Shown here piece after piece: positions 1 through 7,650 of a DNA stretch of 27,783 nt (the stretch's first letter is position 1; every line of letters starts with the position of its first letter). Both the position numbers and the translations under genes were made by a program. Under the pieces are notes generated by a model. That model had not been told where the DNA came from, made no database searches, and saw only the letters and a list, made by a program, of their open reading frames with translations. Origin of the DNA: an uncultured Candidatus Saccharibacteria bacterium (GTDB taxonomy: Bacteria > Patescibacteriota > Saccharimonadia > Saccharimonadales > Saccharimonadaceae); contig CAMXZF010000004.1 in the NCBI GenBank assembly GCA_947253405.1, positions 1 through 27,783 on the forward strand, read 5' to 3'.

Positions 1-773
1 ATCAAAAAATAATTCAATATGTTATTAGCTAGTTCGCGCCTATTAAAGTAAAATTTAGCTTGTTTATTCTGCAAAATTTCACCCAACTTACCAGTAGGGG
101 AATACTGCGACACATAAATAATTTGCTCTGACTTAAGAGCTAGTTCTACAGCCCGCCGGTAAATTATTGAATGGCCCATTTGGCCAGAGTCAAACAAAAC
201 CTCACCATAATCCGTCTTAAAAGTATGGTTTTTGATCTGACGACCGGTCTGATTGGCTGTCTCAATACGCTTTTGCTCGTGCACTAATTTGTCGGCTAAG
301 TTAATGTCATTCACTTTAAACATATAGTCAGCCTGAGATAGGGCGTCTTTTTCTAGGTTAACTCCGCCAAAAGAAAAAACAACATCATCCACCACACACC
401 ATTTAGAATGAGTCCGCCCAAAACAAAACGCTAGGTTTGATTTACCTAGCCACTCAAAACGAACGCCAGCTTTTTCCAAAAGCTTTCGAACACCATCAGC
501 ACTACGGGGAGCTTTACCGAAAATAAAGCTGCGTAATGATTTGATATTTCTAACAGCATAAAATAAGGTCAGAAAATCAGCTGCTACTACTACCTCTACA
601 CCACGTTTAGCTGCCCGAACTAAAGAATCAATTAATTCAGCTGTTTCTTCATCATAAAATATACTTAGACACAATAAGTAAACCCGATCTTTTGATTTAT
701 CAATCAAGCTAGTTGCGTCGTTTACGTACTCAGTAGGACTAAGTAGTTTAGGGGTAATACCCATTTTTTTCAT
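1..773 (-). CDS. phospholipase D superfamily protein (cardiolipin synthase-like), 3' end outside window
   Basis: I translated this by hand because it runs off the left edge; 257 residues are visible from an ATG at 773. Around residues 120-135 it reads RTHSKWCVVDDVVFSFGGVN. This contains the HxKxxxxD signature of the phospholipase D superfamily followed by the usual small-residue GG.N stretch. One HKD motif is visible; a second, expected in cardiolipin synthases and most bacterial PLD enzymes, would lie beyond the window. There is no obvious N-terminal membrane segment, only a hydrophobic strand near residues 30-40 (VYLLCLSIFY). The substrate cannot be told from the sequence: phosphatidyl transfer, lipid hydrolysis and nuclease activity are all possible in the family. 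It is the last gene of a minus-strand run but carries its own TATAAT element, so it may be transcribed separately. A second in-frame ATG lies three codons downstream (764). Confidence 0.75.
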   Translation of the reverse strand, partial: MKKMGITPKLLSPTEYVNDATSLIDKSKDRVYLLCLSIFYDEETAELIDSLVRAAKRGVEVVVAADFLTLFYAVRNIKSLRSFIFGKAPRSADGVRKLLEKAGVRFEWLGKSNLAFCFGRTHSKWCVVDDVVFSFGGVNLEKDALSQADYMFKVNDINLADKLVHEQKRIETANQTGRQIKNHTFKTDYGEVLFDSGQMGHSIIYRRAVELALKSEQIIYVSQYSPTGKLGEILQNKQAKFYFNRRELANNILNYFL

Positions 774-781
774 AAACAATT

Positions 782-787
782 ATTATA
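782..787 (-). promoter_or_regulatory. -10 element (TATAAT), near-leaderless
   Basis: A perfect TATAAT on the minus strand ends 8 nt before the ATG at 773. Transcription would then start within one or two bases of the start codon. There is no room for a Shine-Dalgarno site, so the PLD-like gene is predicted to be read from a leaderless or ultra-short-leader mRNA. No good -35 is visible. Confidence 0.5.
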
Positions 788-809
788 GCACGGCCACTAT
801 CAATATAGT

Positions 810-1442
810 TTACTTAACAATTTGGCGTGCCAGCCAAACACTGATGCGCAAAAGCTTATCAATCGTTGTTAATTTTAGTGGCCTTTCTGTAGTGTAAGCA
901 ATTAATTTATTGTCAAACAACTCAAAATCACAGGCACTAAAGTGTGCCGACAGCATGTTTTGCACTAAAGGTGACAAAATTTTACGCAATGTCACCATAT
1001 CGCTAGCACTCGCATATACAGCAAAAGCATCGCCAAACTGCTTAATACTAGGATTAGTTAAGCTAGAAGGATCAATTTCATACATGCGCAAATACGAGGC
1101 TAGGGTAGAACCATATTGATCAGACTTATTCTTGCCACCAATAAAAGCTCTTGGCAGGCTAACATTACCTAAGTCTAATTGCACCATTGACCAAGTCTGT
1201 GGCTTACGCCCCTTTTTAACGTCAAATATATCGTGTGAGCGCTGCAAAACAATTACATCAAATCCAGCAATCTTGCCGGATGTATAATTATCATCAACCT
1301 GCTCTGGCGACGCCGTTAACCCTCTGACTAAATTGTGATCGTCATACTCCTCTGGTGCAACCGTACCAAAATAAGTCAAGTTATATTGACTGGCAAGTTT
1401 ACCGAAAATGGGGCGATCGTGTTTGCTAGGCTTGAATCTCAT
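810..1442 (-). CDS. conserved hypothetical protein, C-terminal half DUF3137-like
   Basis: This is a 210-residue soluble protein with no signal peptide or membrane segment. I do not recognise a named function. The C-terminal half (about residues 130-195) has a pattern that reminds me of the DUF3137 C-terminus: a FGDAFAVYA stretch, then a LSPLVQNML helix, then ACDFELFDNKLIAYT, which reads like two beta strands with a turn. This resemblance is from memory and is weak. It lies 11 nt after the stop of the GH15-like gene, on the same strand, so it is probably co-transcribed with the glucan cluster. The start is the only ATG near the 5' end. The 36 bp between its stop and the next gene hold a -10 box for that gene. 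Confidence 0.6.
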   Translation of the reverse strand: MRFKPSKHDRPIFGKLASQYNLTYFGTVAPEEYDDHNLVRGLTASPEQVDDNYTSGKIAGFDVIVLQRSHDIFDVKKGRKPQTWSMVQLDLGNVSLPRAFIGGKNKSDQYGSTLASYLRMYEIDPSSLTNPSIKQFGDAFAVYASASDMVTLRKILSPLVQNMLSAHFSACDFELFDNKLIAYTTERPLKLTTIDKLLRISVWLARQIVK

Positions 1443-1453
1443 TTTAGCTTACT

Positions 1454-3382
1454 TTACTTAGCTTCTATTTTATCAACCCTACGACTATTTAGGCAAGCTA
1501 ACAAAAATCTAAGGTTGGCATTGGTATCTAAGTTGTTAGTTTGCTCAAATTGATCTGCAACAATTAACATTAAGCTATCAGTCAAGTTGGTCTTGTTTAT
1601 AACGTCGTATATTGATGTAAAATCAAATGCTTGATCTAATCCTAATCTATCCAAAATAATTTGTGGGTCTAAATCTTTACCATGAATATCTAAGTTCTGC
1701 ATAATAGTCTTTATGGCTACGCTATAAAATGGCTCTGAATCGTCATAAAGACAGTAAAGCCAAGCACTATAAAGACTATTGAAAGATAGCCGTGATACTT
1801 TTTTTATACCTTCGCTTTGTCTAGATAATCCTAAGTAAAAATAATTATCACTACTACTCCATAGTAGTCCAGCATTTAATAAGATTTCATCAGCAATAGT
1901 GCGGCAATTAATAGCATAGGCAGTATTTTTGAGCTCACCAGCCAAAGTGCTGGCTATATTAAGTGCACCATACACACTAGCGACTAAACTAGTGGTGGTA
2001 ATTGGTTGCTCGGCAGTTTCGTCGTACGATTCAGTTGGTAGTTTAGTGTCCTTGCTAATATGATCAGTCAAATCATCAATAAGAGGCCCAGCTATTTTTT
2101 CGAAAATTTTTCGCCACGCTGATTTTTGACCACGTTTGGAGATCTTTTCTAGACCTACCTGACAAATTGCATATAAAAGCTGAGCACTATCCTTTAAGCT
2201 ACGCCCCTCGACCAACTCTTTAGTTGTAGTATTGTAAGTAAAACAATATGGATTAATAGCTAAAGTGCCATCAGGGTAGTAATTAGGGAATATATAAGGA
2301 CTATTTTTTTCTAATAATTTTATAAAGCTTAAAGAGTTATCGACTTCTTGGCTATAGCCTAATCGATTAAATATCATCAAAGCTTTGGCGTTCATTACTG
2401 CCGGTGAATAAATTTCAGATTGGTCTGAAAACCTATCAGCTGGCTTTAAATTATTAATAACAGCACCATGATTATCGGTAGATAATTTAACTAGTAGTAG
2501 CGATTTTATAAAGGTTCGGTGAAGCCTTGGGTCAAGATTAGCTTTAATCAAAAATTGCTTAGCTTCTTTTAACCACTCCGACCAATAATCATTAGTCTTT
2601 GTTAGGCGATTAGCTAAGCCCTCGCGATCAAATCTTTTGGCAATTTTAGTAGTGTCCGACAAAGATTTACCGCAGGCTAAATTATAGTTGACACGGGCAG
2701 AGTCATGTGGCTTTAATTTTAAATTAAACGCAATTACAGAGTCGGTAAAACCGTGGTCGATAGCATTTTTGGAAAGCGATCCATCAGTAGCGTCACACCA
2801 AGTGCCATTACGAAATTCGTCGCCATCGCCACCAAATCGACCGACAGCATAATCATCGAAACCTTCACTGGTTTGGCCATTAAAGCCAAAAGCCATAAAA
2901 ATTCGATCACCCTTGTAATGTATTATTGAAGAAAAATCTTGCTCTTTATTAAGGGATCTAGCAGGAATGTACTGTACTGTATCACTGCGCTGGATACTAT
3001 CATCGATAATGAATGCTTGATGAAAAAATAACTTCAAAGAGCGCTTCCTATCGCTTAAATTAAACACTTGCACTGATCGAGCAAACACGTTAAGTTCATA
3101 ATCAACAAAATCCTGAAATTCCAATCTTATATCTAGCCAGGGATTAGTTGCTATAGTTAAGCCAATTGGGCAATCGGGATAATAGCTGGTTTTAATTTGC
3201 CAAGCTTGATCGTCTAGCCAGTGAATTGTGCCATCAACAAAGATGCCGATTTTATGCTCTTTAATATACTTACCAAGATGATTGTTTAAGCCGACATAGG
3301 GATAGTACAGGTCGCTAACATTACTATTTTTATTCAAAACTACTGCCATCTCACCATTTGACAATAAAAGTGGTCGATCCAT
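1454..3382 (-). CDS. GH15-family (glucoamylase-like) protein with degenerate active-site motifs
   Basis: The protein has 642 residues. The N-terminal domain matches the bacterial/archaeal GH15 family well: RPLLLSNGEMAVVLN at 3-17, DLYYPYVGLNNHLG at 24-37, HYKGDRIFMAFG at 155-166, then a helical region for the (alpha/alpha)6 barrel. Family members remove glucose from the ends of starch, glycogen or trehalose using two Glu residues. The usual barrel motifs are not recognisable here. Where the family has a Tyr-x-x-x-Trp-Pro-Arg-Asp stretch after GAIIAS, this protein has GAVINN at 306-311 and then SEIYSPAVM at 322-330. The acid-region motif near 395-400 reads SLKDSA rather than the EDETA type. 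The LWE base motif is replaced by SYDETAEQ near 452-459. It may be a binding or regulatory pseudoenzyme. It follows the GH57 gene by 5 nt. Confidence 0.8.
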   Translation of the reverse strand: MDRPLLLSNGEMAVVLNKNSNVSDLYYPYVGLNNHLGKYIKEHKIGIFVDGTIHWLDDQAWQIKTSYYPDCPIGLTIATNPWLDIRLEFQDFVDYELNVFARSVQVFNLSDRKRSLKLFFHQAFIIDDSIQRSDTVQYIPARSLNKEQDFSSIIHYKGDRIFMAFGFNGQTSEGFDDYAVGRFGGDGDEFRNGTWCDATDGSLSKNAIDHGFTDSVIAFNLKLKPHDSARVNYNLACGKSLSDTTKIAKRFDREGLANRLTKTNDYWSEWLKEAKQFLIKANLDPRLHRTFIKSLLLVKLSTDNHGAVINNLKPADRFSDQSEIYSPAVMNAKALMIFNRLGYSQEVDNSLSFIKLLEKNSPYIFPNYYPDGTLAINPYCFTYNTTTKELVEGRSLKDSAQLLYAICQVGLEKISKRGQKSAWRKIFEKIAGPLIDDLTDHISKDTKLPTESYDETAEQPITTTSLVASVYGALNIASTLAGELKNTAYAINCRTIADEILLNAGLLWSSSDNYFYLGLSRQSEGIKKVSRLSFNSLYSAWLYCLYDDSEPFYSVAIKTIMQNLDIHGKDLDPQIILDRLGLDQAFDFTSIYDVINKTNLTDSLMLIVADQFEQTNNLDTNANLRFLLACLNSRRVDKIEAK

Positions 3383-3387
3383 AAATC

Positions 3388-4626
3388 TTACCTATATATC
3401 CTATTTGTTTTACTGTTTAAACCCAGACGATCTTGGTGTTCAATTAGGCGATAACGAATATCTCTTAATGCATTCATATAATATAGAAAAGCATCGTATG
3501 GTGAAGCATAAGGTGAAAAGTAAGCATGAACATCACCATCACTCCAGTATTTAGTGCTCATATAATAAATGTGGTCTGATGTTGTTAGGCGTCGCCAATC
3601 ACCAATTAAATTAATATCGCCAGTTGCCATGATTGCTGGTGCTAGAGAATAGACGTGATGAGCAGCTTCTTGTTGCATACGATTACCTAGCCAGGCACTT
3701 AAATCTCGTTCGGTATCGGCCCAAGTAGTGGTGTAGGGAACATCCAAAACACCTACCGGATCATTAACGCTAGCTGCTTCAGTAACGGTCATAAATTTGT
3801 GGTCCGGTAAATCCAACCAGGCTTTAGGTAAAGCTTTTAAGAAGTCAAATATGCCAGTATCAGACCATTGATGTTCACCAAAAGTTTCGTAATCAATAAA
3901 GAGATTAACTAATGGGGCATCTTCGCTGTCTAGCCACTTAATGTATTTATCGATCGTTAGCGGATATTCTGACCAAGAGCGATCTGAAAAGCGAAAAGCT
4001 ATGTCATCACTAAGTTTATAGTTTTTTAAGAGTAATCTAGTTTTTGTAGCATTACTCGGACTATAGACATAATTAGGGCTACGCCAATCTAATACTTTTT
4101 CCCAACCTTCGGCCAAAATAGTTTTATAACCATGTATATCAGCCCACTTACCTAGATCGTTATTGTAAGCTAGCTCAGTATTGCGAAAAGCCGTCGGAGT
4201 AACACCAAATAGCTCTTGTATTTTTTTTGCATGCATTGCTACTTGACGATCAAATTCAGCTAAATTATAGAAAAACGCCAAACTATGATAATAAGTTTCA
4301 CCTACAACTTCGACTTTACCTGTTTTAATTAAATCTTTAAAACTATCCAAAACTTCGGGGGCAAATTGCTCGCACTGCTCAATAAATGTACCAGTAATAG
4401 ATAGGCTAATCTTGAAATCAGGATAGCGATCAAGTAGGTTTTTTAGGACTGCATTAGTGGGTAAATAAGATTTTTTTGCTATTTTTCTTATAATACTAGC
4501 GTTATTAGCACCTGAATGAGGTGAAGATAGCCAGTAATTATGATTAGAGCCTGTGTCAAATGCAGAATATTCGCGTATACGCCATGGCTGATGAACATGT
4601 AAGTATAACTGAATTGATTTAGACAT
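3388..4626 (-). CDS. glycoside hydrolase family 57 (alpha-amylase / glucanotransferase type)
   Basis: The protein has 412 residues and no signal peptide, so it is probably cytoplasmic. All five GH57 sequence regions are visible in order: HVHQP at 10-14; GETYYHSL at 109-116; FRNTELAY at 147-154, whose Glu151 is the expected nucleophile; FIDYETFGEH at 243-252, whose Asp245 is the expected general acid; and TWADTERDLSAWLGN at 301-315. GH57 enzymes cleave or transfer alpha-1,4-glucan chains by a retaining mechanism. Amylase, 4-alpha-glucanotransferase and branching activities all occur; this length and the motif style suggest alpha-amylase. The start overlaps the end of the upstream GT4 gene by 8 nt. 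A G-rich run (AAGGGGGG) inside that gene's tail can serve as the Shine-Dalgarno site. The catalytic residues are intact, unlike in the GH15-like neighbour. Confidence 0.92.
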   Translation of the reverse strand: MSKSIQLYLHVHQPWRIREYSAFDTGSNHNYWLSSPHSGANNASIIRKIAKKSYLPTNAVLKNLLDRYPDFKISLSITGTFIEQCEQFAPEVLDSFKDLIKTGKVEVVGETYYHSLAFFYNLAEFDRQVAMHAKKIQELFGVTPTAFRNTELAYNNDLGKWADIHGYKTILAEGWEKVLDWRSPNYVYSPSNATKTRLLLKNYKLSDDIAFRFSDRSWSEYPLTIDKYIKWLDSEDAPLVNLFIDYETFGEHQWSDTGIFDFLKALPKAWLDLPDHKFMTVTEAASVNDPVGVLDVPYTTTWADTERDLSAWLGNRMQQEAAHHVYSLAPAIMATGDINLIGDWRRLTTSDHIYYMSTKYWSDGDVHAYFSPYASPYDAFLYYMNALRDIRYRLIEHQDRLGLNSKTNRIYR

Positions 4627-5908
4627 AAACTTTTTTACCCCCCTTCGTCAGTCTAAATTTATTATGCCGGCGTACAGCCAAGCGATTGTATTGATACATC
4701 ATTTTTCGCGCAATATCACTCCAGTTACAGCATAAATATTCACGCTTAATACCTTCAACTAAATCAGCCTGTAAGGCTGGCGACAACGAAATGCCCACAA
4801 TTTCATCTGCTAGTTTACGTGTATCCCAATAGTCAAAGCGCATTACAGCATTAAGCACTTCACCCACACCACTGGTCTTAGATAAAATCACCGCTGTATC
4901 GTAATAGGCTGCTTCTAAAGCCGTCAATCCAAAAGGCTCGCTAATTGATGGCATTACAAATATATCGGCAACTTCATACAGTTCACGAAAACGCACGCCT
5001 CTGACCCAACCAGTAAATATTACTCGGTCAGATATGCCTAAATCGGCGGTCAATTCAATTAATTGATCGCGTAACTCACCACTACCACTAATAATAAATA
5101 ATAGTTTAGGATTTTTGCGCAAGGCTAGGGCAGCTGCTTCAACAAAGTAGGACAAACCTTTTTGTACTGTTAGGCGACCAATATTTAAAACTGTCTTATA
5201 GCCCATTGATCGCATTTTTTTAATATATTTATAATTATCTGTTTCAACCTTTACGCGCATTAGCTCTTGAGGGTCTAAAGAATTGTGTACCACCTCAATT
5301 TTACTAGCAGGAATGTTATATTTTTTAACTATTATATCTTTAGTTATCTTTGAAACTGCAAAAATACGATCTGCCATCTGCAAACCATAGCTTTCAATGT
5401 CATGGATCAACGGATTGCCACTATTACCACCAGCTCGATCAAATTCTGTTGCATGAATATGCGCTATCAATGGTGAACCAGTAGCATTCTTAGCGCGTAC
5501 GCCAGCCTCTAGCGTAAGCCAGTCGTGTGCATGAATGACTTCTGGACGAGAGCGACGGCGTTTAACAATTTTTTCGACCCGATCAGCATATTGATGAGTG
5601 GCACCAATAAAGCCCTTACCGTAAGCTTTGGCATGCTTACATGTCCTAGAGCCATTACACCAAATGCAATTACCAGAATAAGCACCCATAGCAATATAGG
5701 CGCCAGATTTATCAACTATTGGCGGCAAATCAACTGCCGGAATCACCTCCATAAACTTTTCTGCATCAGGGTGACTAGCTTTATAGGGTAAAACAAATTT
5801 AATACTAGCACCTTCATGAGCCAAAGCCTTTGCCATCTGATAGCAAGCGACTCCTAATCCGCCACTATTATAGGGTGGCAGCTCCCAGCCTAGCATTAAA
5901 ATCTTCAT
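4619..5908 (-). CDS. GT4-family glycosyltransferase, glycogen/starch-synthase-like
   Basis: The protein has 429 residues and a GT-B fold pattern. The N-terminal domain opens with KILMLGWELPPYNSGGLG (2-19), the nucleotide-sugar transferase glycine loop. HAHDW is at 126-130. The donor-binding GRLTVQKG is at 244-251. SEPFGLTALEA at 323-333 holds the E-x7-E pair (Glu324, Glu332). As first gene of the run with GH57 and GH15-like genes, it most likely builds an alpha-glucan from UDP- or ADP-glucose, but the acceptor cannot be read from sequence. An unusual cysteine cluster (Cys81, Cys84, Cys90, His92) sits in the region before HAHDW. A GAGAGTGG stretch lies about 10 nt before the ATG and is only a weak ribosome site. 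Confidence 0.85.
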   Translation of the reverse strand: MKILMLGWELPPYNSGGLGVACYQMAKALAHEGASIKFVLPYKASHPDAEKFMEVIPAVDLPPIVDKSGAYIAMGAYSGNCIWCNGSRTCKHAKAYGKGFIGATHQYADRVEKIVKRRRSRPEVIHAHDWLTLEAGVRAKNATGSPLIAHIHATEFDRAGGNSGNPLIHDIESYGLQMADRIFAVSKITKDIIVKKYNIPASKIEVVHNSLDPQELMRVKVETDNYKYIKKMRSMGYKTVLNIGRLTVQKGLSYFVEAAALALRKNPKLLFIISGSGELRDQLIELTADLGISDRVIFTGWVRGVRFRELYEVADIFVMPSISEPFGLTALEAAYYDTAVILSKTSGVGEVLNAVMRFDYWDTRKLADEIVGISLSPALQADLVEGIKREYLCCNWSDIARKMMYQYNRLAVRRHNKFRLTKGGKKVYV

Positions 5909-5942
5909 TTTATTTTTCCACTCTCATTTGGTTTATGCTTAT

Positions 5943-5948
5943 ATAGTA
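5943..5948 (-). promoter_or_regulatory. possible -10 element for the glucan operon
   Basis: TATACT lies on the minus strand 34 nt before the GT4 start codon, in an AT-rich stretch. No convincing -35 is visible, so this is a weak call. It rests on position in the divergent intergenic region between the GT4 gene and tRNA-Trp. Confidence 0.35.
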
Positions 5949-6036
5949 TATAGTGAAATATTCTTTATGTCTATAGCCTGATACCTGAAAAATGAAGTAA
6001 ACAATACAACTTTAGTGTTAAAACCAGCAATAAAGC

Positions 6037-6065
6037 TTAACAAAAAAACTAACCTATTCTATAAT
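6037..6065 (+). promoter_or_regulatory. promoter of tRNA-Trp
   Basis: TTAACA (6037-6042), a 17-nt spacer and a perfect TATAAT (6060-6065). The predicted start near 6072 leaves a 5' tRNA leader of about 25 nt for RNase P to remove. Confidence 0.55.
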
Positions 6066-6096
6066 TAAAAACCGTAATCTATCGTTTGATATTTTT

Positions 6097-6172
6097 ACGG
6101 GCGTAGCTCAGTTGGTAGAGCACAGGTCTCCAAAACCTGGTGTCGGCGGTTCGAGTCCGTCCGCCCGTGCCA
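6097..6172 (+). tRNA. tRNA-Trp (CCA)
   Basis: This is a 76-nt cloverleaf. The acceptor ACGGGCG pairs fully with CGCCCGT. The D arm is GCTC...GAGC. The anticodon stem CAGGT/ACCTG carries loop CTCCAAA with anticodon CCA. The T arm contains GGTTCGAGTCC. The discriminator base is G and the CCA end is encoded. CCA reads only UGG, which agrees with UGA being used as a stop in this window. Confidence 0.95.
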
Positions 6173-6254
6173 ATTTTATTGTCTGAAATAATTGAATTCG
6201 GCTCCTCTTCGTGCTAAACTATACTTAATTTTAGTCAGAGAGGAGTATTTTTAA

Positions 6255-6860
6255 ATGGAGGCATTAACGCTGTCTAGTCCGATGGTGGTTGTAGTGGTGG
6301 GTCTGCCAGGATCAGGTAAATCCTTTTTTGCTACACAGTTCGCTAAAACATTTGGAGCCGCACTAGTTAGCGAAGATAAAATCCGCTGGACTTTGTTCGC
6401 TCGTCATACCTATAGCAAAAATGAAAACGCTATGGTTAACCAAGTATCAGATTTATTAATTACCGAGCTATTCCGCACCAAAAAAACCTTTGTGCTTGAC
6501 GGTGGTTATAACACTAAAGCTACACGCCAAGAAATAGCTGCTCGGGCACGCAAAAATGGCTACCGCGTTCTAACTATTGTCGTCCAGACTGACGAGCCAA
6601 CCAGCAAAAAACGTGCGATAAAACGCGATGGTCGCAGAACTGGCGATATTTATAAACAAAGCCTAAGTGAAGATCAATTTAAAACGTTTGCTAAATCCTA
6701 CGAAGAGCCCACTACCACTGGTCGAGATGTAGTAGTGATTAGCGGTAAGCACACCTATGGCACTCAGGCTAGGGTAGTGTTGAAAAAAATGGTCGAAGCA
6801 CAAACTGGGCTACCACCTCGTAATTTGTCAGCTTTTAAACCAAATCGCTTAGTTCAATAA
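6255..6860 (+). CDS. P-loop kinase of the AAA_33 / zeta-toxin-like group
   Basis: The protein has 201 residues. Walker A is GLPGSGKS at 16-23, followed by a short beta strand and SEDKIR (39-44), the position of the acceptor-orienting Asp in small kinases. FVLDGG looks like the second strand and Walker B region. The basic segment KKRAIKRDGRR looks like a lid. This pattern fits the Pnkp/zeta-toxin/APS-kinase-like AAA_33 family; the phosphorylated substrate is unknown. The start at 6255 is supported by a strong GAGAGGAG site 8 nt upstream; Met10 is a poorer alternative. No antitoxin-like partner is visible next to it, so a toxin role is not supported. The next gene starts 7 nt after its stop, so the two are probably one transcript. 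Confidence 0.75.
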   Translation: MEALTLSSPMVVVVVGLPGSGKSFFATQFAKTFGAALVSEDKIRWTLFARHTYSKNENAMVNQVSDLLITELFRTKKTFVLDGGYNTKATRQEIAARARKNGYRVLTIVVQTDEPTSKKRAIKRDGRRTGDIYKQSLSEDQFKTFAKSYEEPTTTGRDVVVISGKHTYGTQARVVLKKMVEAQTGLPPRNLSAFKPNRLVQ

Positions 6861-6867
6861 TAAATAA

Positions 6868-7605
6868 GTGTTTAAGCTAGCTATCAATAAAAAAAGCCTA
6901 TCTAAAATAGGTCAACCATGTAATGAAAATTATTTTCTTGATGAAGAATTTGGAAAAATAAAATTAAGTTACACTCGCTCAAATTATATTCGGTTAAAAG
7001 TAAAGCCTGATGGCCAAATTATTATAAATTTACCCACAGGGGTATCTATAGAAAAAGCGAAAAATTTTCTTGAACAATACCGCTCTAAAGTAGAATTATC
7101 GATTAAAAAACTAAATCACAACAAAACCTATAAAGACGGCGACCAAATTGGTAAGTCTCATAAATTAAGTATAAAAACTGGCATTCGCAACCATATTGAA
7201 ATAAAGAATTCTCTTATTAAAGTAACCCATAAACCAGAAGCTACACCGGCCGATACTAGCCAGCTAGTGCGCAATGGTATCGCCAAAGCTTTACGTATAG
7301 AAGCAAAAGCCTATCTACCACGAAGACTCTCTTATCTAGCCATGACACACGGCTTTAAATACGAAAAGGTACGCTTTAGTCATGCCAAAACCCGCTGGGG
7401 TAGCTGTTCTAGCTCAGGCACAATTTCACTTAATATAGCTCTAATGATGTTACCCAAAGACTTGATTGACTATGTTTTATTGCACGAACTAACGCATACT
7501 ATACACATGAATCATGGCGTAAAATTTTGGCTTGACTTAGAAAAAGTTTACCCTAGGGCAAAAATAAGTCGAAAATTAATAAAAAGGTATTCGCCTTACA
7601 TATAA
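6868..7605 (+). CDS. YgjP/DUF45-type zinc metallopeptidase (WLM/M48-like)
   Basis: The protein has 245 residues. The hallmark KTRWGSCSSSGTISLN of YgjP-like proteins is at 174-189. The zinc motif HELTH at 206-210 is followed by HMNHGVKFW with His216 as the likely third ligand. The N-terminal third (to about 120) looks like the usual beta-rich extension. YgjP-family proteins are predicted peptidases; the E. coli member is linked to nucleic-acid-related operons, but its substrates are unknown. The start is GTG at 6868, 7 nt after the kinase stop, and no Shine-Dalgarno sequence precedes it. Initiation may depend on coupling to the kinase gene, or a start slightly downstream may be used. Confidence 0.85.
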   Translation: MFKLAINKKSLSKIGQPCNENYFLDEEFGKIKLSYTRSNYIRLKVKPDGQIIINLPTGVSIEKAKNFLEQYRSKVELSIKKLNHNKTYKDGDQIGKSHKLSIKTGIRNHIEIKNSLIKVTHKPEATPADTSQLVRNGIAKALRIEAKAYLPRRLSYLAMTHGFKYEKVRFSHAKTRWGSCSSSGTISLNIALMMLPKDLIDYVLLHELTHTIHMNHGVKFWLDLEKVYPRAKISRKLIKRYSPYI

Positions 7606-7641
7606 AATACCAAACTTTAAGAATAGGAAAATAGGCTAAAA

Positions 7642-7647
7642 TATAAT
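7642..7647 (+). promoter_or_regulatory. -10 element (TATAAT) abutting the dus start
   Basis: A perfect TATAAT ends 3 nt before the dus ATG at 7651. If used, transcription would begin at or just inside the ATG. The gene may instead be read from the upstream transcript. No Shine-Dalgarno site is present. Confidence 0.4.
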
Positions 7648-7650
7648 AAT

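Noticed and set aside
6202..6246. CTCCTCT/AGAGGAG pairing that could hide the ribosome site of the kinase gene
   Set aside because: The upstream arm lies before the likely -10 (TATACT near 6220), so it would not be in that transcript.
6255..7605. Toxin-antitoxin pair made of the zeta-toxin-like kinase and the next gene
   Set aside because: The neighbour is a YgjP metallopeptidase, not an epsilon-type antitoxin, and no small antitoxin reading frame is adjacent.
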